Assembly (NCBI GenBank): GCA_021738625.1
Contig: JAIPBS010000042.1
Coordinates: 1-36,229, forward strand
Source: Bacteroidales bacterium
GTDB lineage: Bacteria > Bacteroidota > Bacteroidia > Bacteroidales > JAIOZK01
DNA: 36,229 nt
Direction: 5' to 3'
A program made the position numbers and the translations under genes. Below are positions 26,046 through 33,218 of this stretch, piece after piece (position 1 is the stretch's first letter; each line of letters starts with the position of its first letter). A model generated the notes under the pieces. The model did no database searches, was not told the DNA's origin, and saw only the letters and a program-made list of their open reading frames with translations.

Positions 26046-28442
26046 ATGAAAACCAAACTGATAATAATAATCTGGGGCGTTTTATTTGCTTCTGCGGTTT
26101 TTGCGCAGAACGGTAAAATTGTTGGCAAGATATACAATACCGCCAACAACGAACCCATTCCCTTTGCCAATATCGTGATCTGGAATACCAACATCGGGTC
26201 CACTTCCGACCTGGACGGGAATTTTACCTTCACCGGTCTGGAACCGGGTTACATCAGGCTGGAGGCCTCGGCAGTGGGCTTTGAAAAATATGTTTCGGAA
26301 GAAATTCTGGTAACCAATGCCCGGACGGCCAACATCGAGCTTCCCATGCAGGAAAAACAGGTGGAACTTAAAACGGTTGAGATCAGGGCGTCTCCTTTTA
26401 TCAGGAAAGAGGAAAGTCCTTTGTCGCTTCGGACACTCAGCATTTCCGAAATTGAAAGAAACCCCGGAGGCAACCGCGATATTTCTCGCGTACTGCAATC
26501 TTTGCCAGGCGTTTCATCGACCGTTTCCTTCAGGAATGATGTGATCGTAAGGGGAGGGGGTGCCAGCGAAAACAGCTTTTACCTCGACGGGATCGAAATA
26601 CCCACACTCAATCACTTTTCAACCCAGGGCGCTTCCGGTGGCCCGGTGGGCATCATCAATGTGGATTTTGTGCGGGAGGTGGAATTTTATTCGGGGGCTT
26701 TCCCGGCCAATCGGGGCAATGCACTCAGCTCCATTATCGAATTCGAGCAGATCGACCCCAATATGGAGGAATGGGGCTTCAGAGCGGCAGTGGGCGCCTC
26801 AGACCTGGCTTTTACGGCAAATGGGCCGGTGAGCGGAAAATCTGGACTGATATTCTCGCTAAGGCGCTCTTACCTGGGTTTCCTGTTCGATGTGATCGGC
26901 CTGCCATTTTTGCCAACATACAACGATGCTCAATTTAAATACAAACATAAGTTTGACAACAAAAACCAGTTGACCCTCATCGGACTGGGCGCCATCGACC
27001 ATTTTGAGCTGAATACGGGCATCGAAAATCCCGATGAAGAACAAAGATATATTCTCGGATACCTGCCGGTAAACGAACAATACAGTTATACCGTGGGCGC
27101 CAATTTTAAGCATTTTCGCGACAATGGTTTCAATACCATTGTTTTCAGCCGGAATTATTTAAACAATACTGCCTACAAGTATTTAAACAACAACGAGATC
27201 GATTCGCTTAAAACCTTCGACTACAAATCCATTGAAAGTGAAAACAAACTGCGAGTCGAAAGCTTCACCAGGACAGGAGGTTACAAGCTGAATTACGGCC
27301 TGGGCGCAGCTTATGCCGAATACAGCAACAACACTTTTCAAAAGGTCTTTATCCGGGATTCGCTGCGCGTGCTCAACTATAATTCCAGTATTGATTTGTT
27401 TAATTACAATGCCTTTGCCCAGATAAGCAAGGGTATTTTCAGCGAGCGCCTGATCCTGAGCCTTGGGGTTCGCTTTGACGGAACTAGCTATTCGAAGGAA
27501 ATGGCCAATCCCGTGGATCAGTTTTCACCCCGCTTCTCAGCTTCTTATGCATTGACGGATGTTTGGTTCCTCAATTTCAACACCGGCATCTATTATCAAC
27601 GCCCACCCTATACCACCATGGGATTTCGGAACAATGCCGGTATTTTGGTAAACAAAGAGAACGGCCTGAAATACATCCGGGCCGATCACCTGGTAGCCGG
27701 TCTTGAATTTTTACCGGACAACCGCTCGAAGATCACCCTGGAAGGATTTTACAAATATTACAGGGATTACCCTTTCAGTGTTGATGACTCCGTTTCAATA
27801 GCCAATAAGGGAGGTGATTTCGGAACCTATGGCGATGAGGAGGTGATCTCTGTTGCAGAAGGAAGAGCATATGGCTTTGAAGTGCTCGCCAGAGACAAGG
27901 ATTTTATGGGTTTTAACGTCATCCTGTCTTACACTTTCGTTAGAAGCGAGTTTCAAAAACTCAAGGGTGGGTACATTCCCTCTAAATGGGACAACCGGCA
28001 CATCCTGAACCTGACTGTGTTAAAAGAGCTGAAAAGAAACTGGGACGTCGGGTTCAAATGGCGTTTTGTGGGCGGAGCTCCCTATACGCCCTATGATCTG
28101 ATGGAATCCCGCAAACGGCCGGCCTGGGACGCCAGGGGAAGAGGATACCTGGACTATGAGCGCTATAACAGCCTGAGGCTTGGTAATTTTCAGCAGTTGG
28201 ATGTACGGGTGGATAAGCAATACTTTTTTGATAAGTGGTCACTGATCCTGTATCTGGATATCCAAAATCTTTATAATTTCAAGGCCGAACAGCAGGACAA
28301 TTTAACCAATCTGGATGAAAATGGTATTCCTGTGATCATAAATCCTGATGATCCTTACCCAGAGCAAGTATATGAGTTGAGAAGGATTGAATCCGAATCC
28401 GGCACTGTTTTGCCGACCATCGGTATTATTGTTGAGTTTTAA
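26046..28442 (+). CDS. TonB-dependent receptor with carboxypeptidase-like domain
   Basis: A 798-residue outer membrane receptor. The signal peptide ends near residue 20 (AVFAQ). Residues about 24-105 form a carboxypeptidase regulatory-like beta-sandwich (GKIVGKIYNTANNEPIPFANI, then GYIRLEASAVGFEKY). A plug domain follows (ISRVLQSLPGVSSTVSFRNDVIVRGGGASENSFYLDGIEIPT), then a long barrel. The plug sequence is one I associate with a conserved, SusD-less receptor type in Bacteroidota. No SusD is present. The 3-nt distance to phrB suggests shared transcription, yet the function differs, so an internal promoter is possible. The next gene, a DUF2271-like exported protein, follows after 17 nt. Substrate unknown. 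Confidence 0.9.
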   Translation: MKTKLIIIIWGVLFASAVFAQNGKIVGKIYNTANNEPIPFANIVIWNTNIGSTSDLDGNFTFTGLEPGYIRLEASAVGFEKYVSEEILVTNARTANIELPMQEKQVELKTVEIRASPFIRKEESPLSLRTLSISEIERNPGGNRDISRVLQSLPGVSSTVSFRNDVIVRGGGASENSFYLDGIEIPTLNHFSTQGASGGPVGIINVDFVREVEFYSGAFPANRGNALSSIIEFEQIDPNMEEWGFRAAVGASDLAFTANGPVSGKSGLIFSLRRSYLGFLFDVIGLPFLPTYNDAQFKYKHKFDNKNQLTLIGLGAIDHFELNTGIENPDEEQRYILGYLPVNEQYSYTVGANFKHFRDNGFNTIVFSRNYLNNTAYKYLNNNEIDSLKTFDYKSIESENKLRVESFTRTGGYKLNYGLGAAYAEYSNNTFQKVFIRDSLRVLNYNSSIDLFNYNAFAQISKGIFSERLILSLGVRFDGTSYSKEMANPVDQFSPRFSASYALTDVWFLNFNTGIYYQRPPYTTMGFRNNAGILVNKENGLKYIRADHLVAGLEFLPDNRSKITLEGFYKYYRDYPFSVDDSVSIANKGGDFGTYGDEEVISVAEGRAYGFEVLARDKDFMGFNVILSYTFVRSEFQKLKGGYIPSKWDNRHILNLTVLKELKRNWDVGFKWRFVGGAPYTPYDLMESRKRPAWDARGRGYLDYERYNSLRLGNFQQLDVRVDKQYFFDKWSLILYLDIQNLYNFKAEQQDNLTNLDENGIPVIINPDDPYPEQVYELRRIESESGTVLPTIGIIVEF

Positions 28443-28459
28443 TATAAATTTTGTAAAAA

Positions 28460-29161
28460 ATGAAAAGCGTTCTTTTATCCATTTTCCTGATGCCGGTTTT
28501 TACTTTTGCACAAACGGATACCATCATTACCAAACCGGACTTTGACGGCAAACAGCTGAACCTGTTATTTGAAGCGGGTGAAGAGCATAATCATCCACTC
28601 ATGGCTGTTTGGGTTGAAGATGAGAACAGCGACTACCTTGAAACGCTGTTTGTGGCAAAGTCGATCGCCACCAGCGTGTTTGGTCATGGAGACGCAAGCG
28701 GGGGCGTCTGGAAGCCCGGAGTTGTGCGCAGGCCGGCTGCGTTGCCTTACTGGTCGCATAAGCGTGGCATACAGGCAGAAGATGGTTATTACCTGCCCAC
28801 GCCCGGCAATCCGGTTCCGGATGCCATCAGTGGACCAACCCCGCAAGAAGATTTTGTGCTGCGTACAAGGCTGCCTGTAAACGGCCGGATACGGGTCCTT
28901 TTGGAGATCAACCAAAGCTGGGACTGGAACGAATACTGGACCAATACAAAATTCCCCGGGGATGAACAGTACAGGACATCCAGCCAGCCTTCCATTATTT
29001 ATGAAGCATTGATCAATCTTTCAGATCCTGAAAAAAGCTACGAAATGAAAGCCATCGGGCATGGACATTATTCAGGGAAAGACGGAAAGCTTTATAAGGA
29101 CCTCAGTACGTTGACCTCTGCAAAAGAAATCGTTAAGCATATTAAAGTTGTGATAGAATAA
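28460..29161 (+). CDS. DUF2271-like exported protein
   Basis: A 233-residue protein with a signal peptide (MKSVLLSIFLMPVFTFAQ). The mature part carries HPLMAVWVEDENSDYLETLFVAKS near residue 43, then PAALPYWSHKRG, PDAISGPTP and RIRVLLEINQSWDWNEYW. This order of segments recalls DUF2271, a periplasmic family often found with PepSY and flavin-transfer proteins in iron-linked loci; the match is from memory and moderate. Its position 17 nt after a TonB-dependent receptor suggests it acts with that receptor in the envelope. No membrane anchor or lipobox is seen. Confidence 0.65.
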   Translation: MKSVLLSIFLMPVFTFAQTDTIITKPDFDGKQLNLLFEAGEEHNHPLMAVWVEDENSDYLETLFVAKSIATSVFGHGDASGGVWKPGVVRRPAALPYWSHKRGIQAEDGYYLPTPGNPVPDAISGPTPQEDFVLRTRLPVNGRIRVLLEINQSWDWNEYWTNTKFPGDEQYRTSSQPSIIYEALINLSDPEKSYEMKAIGHGHYSGKDGKLYKDLSTLTSAKEIVKHIKVVIE

Positions 29162-29370
29162 AAAACCAGTTTATCCCCGGATGCAAACAAAAAGGAAAGA
29201 CTTCTGAGGAGGACCTGGCAGCCGGGAAAATGCAAATTAAAAATGCGCTTGACCCGCTGGGCAGGCACGAGAAATGCCTCCTTGTTTTGTAATCAAAGTT
29301 TTTGAAGGCCGTTCAACCCTTAATTCAATCCATGTGGTATTTCCCAGTATACATGCTTGATCGTGCGGTG

Positions 29371-29399
29371 CGCTGGCCCGAAAAAACGGCGGGCCGGCG
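29371..29399. repeat. G+C-rich stem-loop
   Basis: CGCTGGCCCG at 29371-29380 pairs with CGGGCCGGCG at 29390-29399: a 10-bp stem with one G-U pair and a 9-nt loop (AAAAAACGG). It lies 8 nt from the left arm of the 12-bp inverted repeat at 29407. No T-run follows. Possibly part of a REP-like element. Confidence 0.5.
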
Positions 29400-29406
29400 G
29401 TGGAAG

Positions 29407-29493
29407 GGGGCTGTGAATGATGTTTCTTAGAACCACGTTTACCTGAATTATTAGACCATTACAGCCTAATTTGAAAAAAGTATTCACAGCCCC
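29407..29493. repeat. 12-bp inverted repeat pair
   Basis: GGGGCTGTGAAT at 29407-29418 is perfectly complementary to ATTCACAGCCCC at 29482-29493, with 63 nt between. The enclosed sequence has no coding frame. Together with the neighbouring stem-loop and the AT hairpin to its right it resembles a small non-autonomous or REP-type element. Its copy number in the genome cannot be judged from one window. Confidence 0.5.
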
Positions 29494-29528
29494 GTGGGCT
29501 GAAGCATTCGTTTTTTCTAGATTTTTTG

Positions 29529-29554
29529 TTACTTTTTTATCATGAAAAAAGTAA
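29529..29554. terminator. AT-rich hairpin, likely bidirectional terminator
   Basis: TTACTTTTTT at 29529-29538 and AAAAAAGTAA at 29545-29554 form a perfect 10-bp stem with a 6-nt loop. T- and A-runs flank both arms, as expected of a terminator working on either strand. I recall near-identical hairpins as frequent intergenic repeats in Bacteroidota genomes, but no count could be made. Confidence 0.5.
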
Positions 29555-29607
29555 AGATGAATAGTTGGAAACCCTTTGTGTAATAGTGATTAGTATTTCA
29601 AGATTTG

Positions 29608-29615
29608 TATTTTTG
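29608..29615 (+). promoter_or_regulatory. -7 box for the lipoprotein gene
   Basis: TATTTTTG matches TAnnTTTG exactly and lies 19 nt before the chosen start codon region. A -33 TTTG at the right distance is missing (the nearest, 29575-29578, is 29 nt away). It still argues against the longer reading frame that would start upstream at 29565. Confidence 0.35.
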
Positions 29616-29633
29616 CATAAAAGCACGATGGTT

Positions 29634-30062
29634 ATGATCAAAAAGATATTGATATCTGTTTTTGCACTGAGCCTGCTTTTCATGCTTTATTCCTGTGACC
29701 AAAAAAACAAACCCGATGATTTGAAAGGCATCTGGGAATCCACCAAATCCACTTACCAGGGAAAAGATCTGAATTTTGAAAAAAAGGAAATCCTGCATTT
29801 CAGAATGGACAGCACCATGGTTAAGAAGATTAGGTTTGGCGATCAAATGCGCACACATAAAGGAATATGGTTCTTAAGCGAAGATGGAAATTTTGTTACC
29901 CTTTCATTTGACGGTGCAAAAAAGAGCGATGATGTGAAGGTAAGGGAAAATGGCGTAAGGTGGGAGATCCTTGAACTGACCGAAGATATGCTCTATATGC
30001 AGGCAAGCCCAAACAAAGATGGCGTGATGCTGCACGTTTGGTATCAAAAGAAAGGTATATGA
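29634..30062 (+). CDS. Small lipoprotein, lipocalin-like
   Basis: About 142 residues starting MIKKILISVFALSLLFMLYSCDQ, a lipoprotein signal with the acylated cysteine in LYSC (about residue 20 from this start). The mature part, GIWESTKSTYQGKDL at the start, then KGIWFLSEDGNFVTLSF and WEILELTEDMLYMQ, has the GxW opening and alternating strands of lipocalin-like Bacteroidota lipoproteins. These are small outer membrane or periplasmic proteins of mostly unknown role. Two nearby ATGs (29628 and 29634) are possible; a longer frame from 29565 would put 23 non-signal residues before the hydrophobic stretch and would begin upstream of the likely transcription start. It converges with the YdcF-like gene, their ends only 3 nt apart. 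Confidence 0.75.
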   Translation: MIKKILISVFALSLLFMLYSCDQKNKPDDLKGIWESTKSTYQGKDLNFEKKEILHFRMDSTMVKKIRFGDQMRTHKGIWFLSEDGNFVTLSFDGAKKSDDVKVRENGVRWEILELTEDMLYMQASPNKDGVMLHVWYQKKGI

Positions 30063-30065
30063 TCG

Positions 30066-30773
30066 TTACATCCAACCGTTGACTTCATAATACGCCATGG
30101 CCATCAATTCCCTGAAAATATCGATTTCGAGTTTCAGGTGACCCCAGAACCTGTATCTCAGGTTTACGCTTCTGCCAACATCCGGTATCATTCCGCTGCC
30201 GCCAAGATCCCTGCCTTCAAAATTAAGGTCGGATTCAATTACACGCTCAAAAGTAGGATAGGAGCCAACATAGGAAAACCCTGCCTTTTCGAAGGTGAGC
30301 ACCGCCCTTCTGATATGGGCCGGTGCAGTGATGATCACGATGGAGTCATTTCTGAGGCCGGGAAACTTGCGCATAATTTCAAGCGCCTGAGAGCGCGTGT
30401 TTTTTCCGGCATCCTCGAAAAATATCCTGCCCGCTTCGATGCCTCTCAGTTCAAGCTCTTTTTTGCTCAGCATGATGGAGCTATACATATCAGAGGTATC
30501 GCCGGGCATGGCAATGATCAATGGCGTATGTTTAAATTGCCTGGCAGCCTGAGCAGCCCGGTAAATCCTGTATAAGCCATCTTCACTGGGAATGCCGCCG
30601 CCGCTTAAAAGAACCAGCGCTTTGGGAGATTGGACGCTGCTCAGGTTTTTTGTGCCGAGCCAGTGATAAATCCAGAATGGCCCGCTTGTAAAGGCAAAAA
30701 TCAGCATCAAAAGCGCGAATGATGCGATAAAGGTTGAGAGATATTTCAGTGTTTTTATAAGAAACCGTTTCAT
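30066..30773 (-). CDS. YdcF/ElyC-like DUF218 protein
   Basis: A 235-residue protein with one N-terminal membrane anchor (LKYLSTFIASFALLMLIFAF) and a DUF218 domain. The segments are ALVLLSGGGIPSEDGLYRIYRAAQAA near residue 51, PLIIAMPGD, KKELELRGIEAGRIFFEDAGKNTRSQAL, and SIVIITAPAHIRRAVLTFEKAGF. The family includes ElyC and SanA, which affect envelope integrity and use of the undecaprenyl carrier; the reaction is not known for most members. Expected in the inner membrane with the domain outside. It is transcribed divergently from the SRPBCC gene, with about 165 nt between the starts. Confidence 0.85.
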   Translation of the reverse strand: MKRFLIKTLKYLSTFIASFALLMLIFAFTSGPFWIYHWLGTKNLSSVQSPKALVLLSGGGIPSEDGLYRIYRAAQAARQFKHTPLIIAMPGDTSDMYSSIMLSKKELELRGIEAGRIFFEDAGKNTRSQALEIMRKFPGLRNDSIVIITAPAHIRRAVLTFEKAGFSYVGSYPTFERVIESDLNFEGRDLGGSGMIPDVGRSVNLRYRFWGHLKLEIDIFRELMAMAYYEVNGWM

Positions 30774-30897
30774 TTCCGTTTTATAAAAATAATATTTTGT
30801 GGAATTCCTTAGCCGAAAGTATACAAAATTTTAAATTCAGTCCTGGCATACTGTTAACGATCTGTTAAAGAGCTACGTCCTTGATGTGCTCAGCCTG

Positions 30898-30905
30898 TAT
30901 GTTTG
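30898..30905 (+). promoter_or_regulatory. -7 box for the SRPBCC gene
   Basis: TATGTTTG fits TAnnTTTG exactly and lies 33 nt before the ATG at 30939. No TTTG lies 19-21 nt upstream; the nearest TTG is 14 nt away, so the promoter is only tentative. Confidence 0.35.
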
Positions 30906-30938
30906 TTATTTTGCACCTTCAAAAACCCGCTGATCATC

Positions 30939-31406
30939 ATGAGATACACCACTGAAGTTATCATTGAAAAACCCCTGGAAGAAGTCGTTTCGCTTTATCA
31001 GGATACCGATAACATGAAAAAGTGGCAGCCCGAACTGGTCGATTATAAGATCGAAAGCGGCAGACCGGGTGAAGAAGGCAGCGTGGCCATCCTCAGATAC
31101 AAGATGGGTAAGCGCGAAGTTGACATGAAAGAAACCATTACCCTGAAAAACCCGCCTCACGAATATAACGCCGTTTACGAAGCCAAAAACGTATACAACC
31201 TTATGCAAAACCGTTTCGAAAAAGTGGGGATGGACAGCACCAGGTGGATCGCCATCAGCGATTTTAAATTCAAGGGATTGATGGCCATCGTGGCGCCCAT
31301 CATAAAATCCGTATTTAAAAAACAAACCGCCAAATCCCTGCATCAATTTAAGCGTTTTGTGGAAAACCTGGACTATACCGATCCGGAACAGGTTTGCAAT
31401 GATTGA
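30939..31406 (+). CDS. SRPBCC family protein
   Basis: About 155 residues with the START/Bet v 1-like (polyketide cyclase) pattern. It opens with the first strand and helix YTTEVIIEKPLEEVVSLYQD. DNMKKWQPELVDYKIESG follows, then central strands (SVAILRYKMGKREVDMKETIT, HEYNAVYEAKNVYNLMQNRFE), and a long C-terminal helix after FKGLMAIVAPIIKSVFKKQTAKSLHQFKRFVE. Such proteins bind small hydrophobic ligands; ligand unknown. The ATG at 30939 gives the canonical N-terminus. A frame from 30903 would add 12 residues and begin only 4 nt after the start of the -7 box, so it is unlikely. Confidence 0.82.
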   Translation: MRYTTEVIIEKPLEEVVSLYQDTDNMKKWQPELVDYKIESGRPGEEGSVAILRYKMGKREVDMKETITLKNPPHEYNAVYEAKNVYNLMQNRFEKVGMDSTRWIAISDFKFKGLMAIVAPIIKSVFKKQTAKSLHQFKRFVENLDYTDPEQVCND

Positions 31407-31424
31407 CCTCCTCCTGTCGGTATA

Positions 31425-31470
31425 ACTGAATCTAACAGCAAAATGCTTTGCATTTTTAATAAGATTCAGT
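31425..31470 (+). terminator. Nested hairpin after the SRPBCC gene
   Basis: Outer arms ACTGAATCT (31425-31433) and AGATTCAGT (31462-31470) are perfectly complementary over 9 bp. Inside, AAAATGC (31440-31446) pairs with GCATTTT (31450-31456) around three T and runs into more T. The inner hairpin with its T-run could terminate transcription 18-50 nt after the stop. The outer stem would make a cruciform-like fold. Confidence 0.5.
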
Positions 31471-31593
31471 ATAAATTCGGCCTGATTTCCATTTAATGTT
31501 GGACCTTCTCACCAATCCACCTGGATAAAATTTGTTATGGCAGGATTCTTGGACAAAAAAACGAAACAATAAAAAATCAATGGAGGAATTATT

Positions 31594-32646
31594 ATGAAGA
31601 AACTTATACTATTATTTATTTCATTGCTTACCGCAGGCATTGCCACATCACAGATCGTGATCACCAGCGCAGAGGTGGTCGGACAGGGCGATGTGGTGGT
31701 GCAGGCCAATGATGACAACCCCGACCCATCCATTCAACCGGGAGATGCCGGCGCTAACGTGAGCTGGGACTTTTCAGCTTTGGTGGAAGGAGAAGTGGAT
31801 ACGCTACATTTCGTTAATCCTGACGACACCCCTTACGGCGGTGAATATCCTTCTGCCAACCTGGCCATGACCATTTCGGATTCGGGTTATTTTTATATGG
31901 AAAAGAACTCCGACAAGATGGCATGGATTGGCATGGTAACCGATTTCGATACACTCGGAATGATGAATGTACCAGTGGTGCCGGAAGACATCGTGGCGGA
32001 TTTTGATATGGAATACGGAAACACATTGGATGAATCATTTTACATTATGCTTCAGTTCGAAGGTACAGTTCCACAAGTGGATTCCATTCGTATGAAAATG
32101 ACTACCGAGTCTTCATCAGAAATTGACGCATGGGGTGAAGTAACCCTTCCCATGGGAACATACAATGCACTGAGGGTTCACGAGACAGCAACCAGCACCG
32201 ACAGCATTTGGATCAAAACTGCTCTTGGCTGGACATTCACAAGTGCCACGGAGAGCAGTTCGGAATCTTATTCCTGGTGGTCGGATGACCCGGGTACCGG
32301 ATTCGTTCTGGCAACCTTAAGCATGGATGAAGAGGACCGTCAGGCGACGAATGTGACCTATATGAAGACTGAAGTTATTCAGGATGTGGAAGAGGTTGCA
32401 TTCAATGCGGAAGATGTCAATGTTTTCCCCAATCCGGTTACGGATGTATTGAATATGTCTTTCACCCAAGAAATGAATGGTACGATACAGATAATCGATC
32501 TGACGGGACGCACCGTGGAAAGCAGAAATATCAACTCAACCTTTATGTCGGTTGATCTGGCCAACGAACCGGAAGGCATTTATTTTTACCGCATCCTCAA
32601 CGATGCGGATATGCCGCTGCATACCGGCAAAGTTGTTAAAAAATAA
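31594..32646 (+). CDS. Secreted protein with type IX secretion sorting tail
   Basis: A 350-residue protein with a signal peptide (KLILLFISLLTAGIATSQ). A long beta-rich, acidic body has no recognised catalytic motif. The C-terminal domain is of the Por secretion type, about residues 276-350, beginning VFPNPVTDVLN and followed by GTIQIIDLTGRTV and LANEPEGIYFYRI, and ending HTGKVVKK. That tail directs export through the Bacteroidota type IX system and attachment at the cell surface. The ATG is preceded by GGAGG at 31583-31587, an unusually strong Shine-Dalgarno sequence for this phylum. A clear terminator lies 63 nt downstream, so it is probably a single, well-translated gene. Body function unknown. 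Confidence 0.85.
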   Translation: MKKLILLFISLLTAGIATSQIVITSAEVVGQGDVVVQANDDNPDPSIQPGDAGANVSWDFSALVEGEVDTLHFVNPDDTPYGGEYPSANLAMTISDSGYFYMEKNSDKMAWIGMVTDFDTLGMMNVPVVPEDIVADFDMEYGNTLDESFYIMLQFEGTVPQVDSIRMKMTTESSSEIDAWGEVTLPMGTYNALRVHETATSTDSIWIKTALGWTFTSATESSSESYSWWSDDPGTGFVLATLSMDEEDRQATNVTYMKTEVIQDVEEVAFNAEDVNVFPNPVTDVLNMSFTQEMNGTIQIIDLTGRTVESRNINSTFMSVDLANEPEGIYFYRILNDADMPLHTGKVVKK

Positions 32647-32652
32647 AACAGG

Positions 32653-32700
32653 ATTGTATGACTGTATGATTGTATGGTTGTACGATTGTACGGTTGCATA
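32653..32700. repeat. Octamer tandem repeat, six units
   Basis: Six consecutive octamers of the form RTTGTAYG: ATTGTATG, ACTGTATG, ATTGTATG, GTTGTACG, ATTGTACG, GTTGCATA. The unit is degenerate but the period of 8 is exact. It lies just after the stop of the type IX secreted protein and before its terminator. Confidence 0.75.
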
Positions 32701-32708
32701 AAATTGAG

Positions 32709-32743
32709 AAGCCGTTTTGGTAAAAACCAGGGCGGCTTTTTTT
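32709..32743 (+). terminator. Rho-independent terminator
   Basis: AAGCCG at 32709-32714 pairs with CGGCTT at 32733-32738, with an inner 4-bp stem TGGT/ACCA around AAAA, followed by a run of seven T. It ends the transcript of the type IX secreted protein before the convergent gene at 32754. Confidence 0.85.
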
Positions 32744-32753
32744 AGGGCTGGGA

Positions 32754-33110
32754 TTATTCCTTCAGGATTTCGTGGATCAGCTTGTATTTATTGGCAGGGA
32801 TGGGGATTTCTTTCCCGACCAGCAGATCCCGTATCAGCAGGTTGATCCATTCCCGGTCGGCGCTGGCCTCGCGGACAACAATGGCCGGGTTATCACCCTT
32901 TTCCTTCAGTTCATAATCATTTATTTCGAGGTGGATGGCTTCCTCTTCCCCGGCCAGCTTAACTTTGGCCTGTATGTGTTTTTTGTGCGGATTGAATTTG
33001 AATTCGAGCATCTTACCGTAATCTCCTATAAATTTTGACGCAGCCCATTTCCTGGCCCCCGAAGGAGCGTATTCCATGAACCACCTGATCGATTTTCCTT
33101 TGATTGACAT
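32754..33110 (-). CDS. Small conserved protein of unknown function
   Basis: A 118-residue soluble protein without signal or membrane segment. The middle (LEFKFNPHKKHIQAKVKLAGEEEAIHLEINDYEL) has alternating strands, and the C-terminal half (REWINLLIRDLLVGKEIPIPANKYKLIHEILKE) is helical. This looks like a compact alpha/beta domain of a conserved Bacteroidota hypothetical family, but I cannot name it. The reading frame is normal in codon use and is flanked on both sides by octamer tandem repeats. It converges with the type IX secreted protein gene. Confidence 0.7.
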   Translation of the reverse strand: MSIKGKSIRWFMEYAPSGARKWAASKFIGDYGKMLEFKFNPHKKHIQAKVKLAGEEEAIHLEINDYELKEKGDNPAIVVREASADREWINLLIRDLLVGKEIPIPANKYKLIHEILKE

Positions 33111-33162
33111 GTTGTTGGATTATGGATCGTTAACAGCAAGTATTTTGCCAGGGTGGGGGCTA

Positions 33163-33202
33163 CGGTGATAAAGGTATAAAGGTATATGGGTATATGGGGA
33201 GG
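33163..33202. repeat. Second octamer tandem repeat
   Basis: CGGTGATA, AAGGTATA, AAGGTATA, TGGGTATA, TGGGGAGG: five octamers, the middle three most alike. The unit differs from the one at 32653 but has the same period, and the two arrays bracket the 118-residue gene. It lies between the start of that gene and the end of hipT. Confidence 0.6.
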
Positions 33203-33218
33203 TTTGTGAGATTCCGGT

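Larger units (their letters stand above)
29162..29627. other. Gene-free stretch rich in inverted repeats
   Basis: No convincing reading frame occupies these 466 bases. They hold a weak hairpin (AGGCA at 29263-29267 with TGCCT at 29275-29279), then a G+C-rich segment and three clear inverted repeats listed separately. Local base composition changes sharply, from G+C-rich near 29370-29410 to T- and A-rich near 29510-29560. The region is best read as intergenic DNA containing a repeat element and a terminator, followed by the promoter of the lipoprotein gene. Confidence 0.55.

Noticed and set aside
29565..29633. Longer N-terminus for the lipoprotein gene
   Set aside because: It would place over 20 residues before the lipoprotein signal and start upstream of the -7 box.
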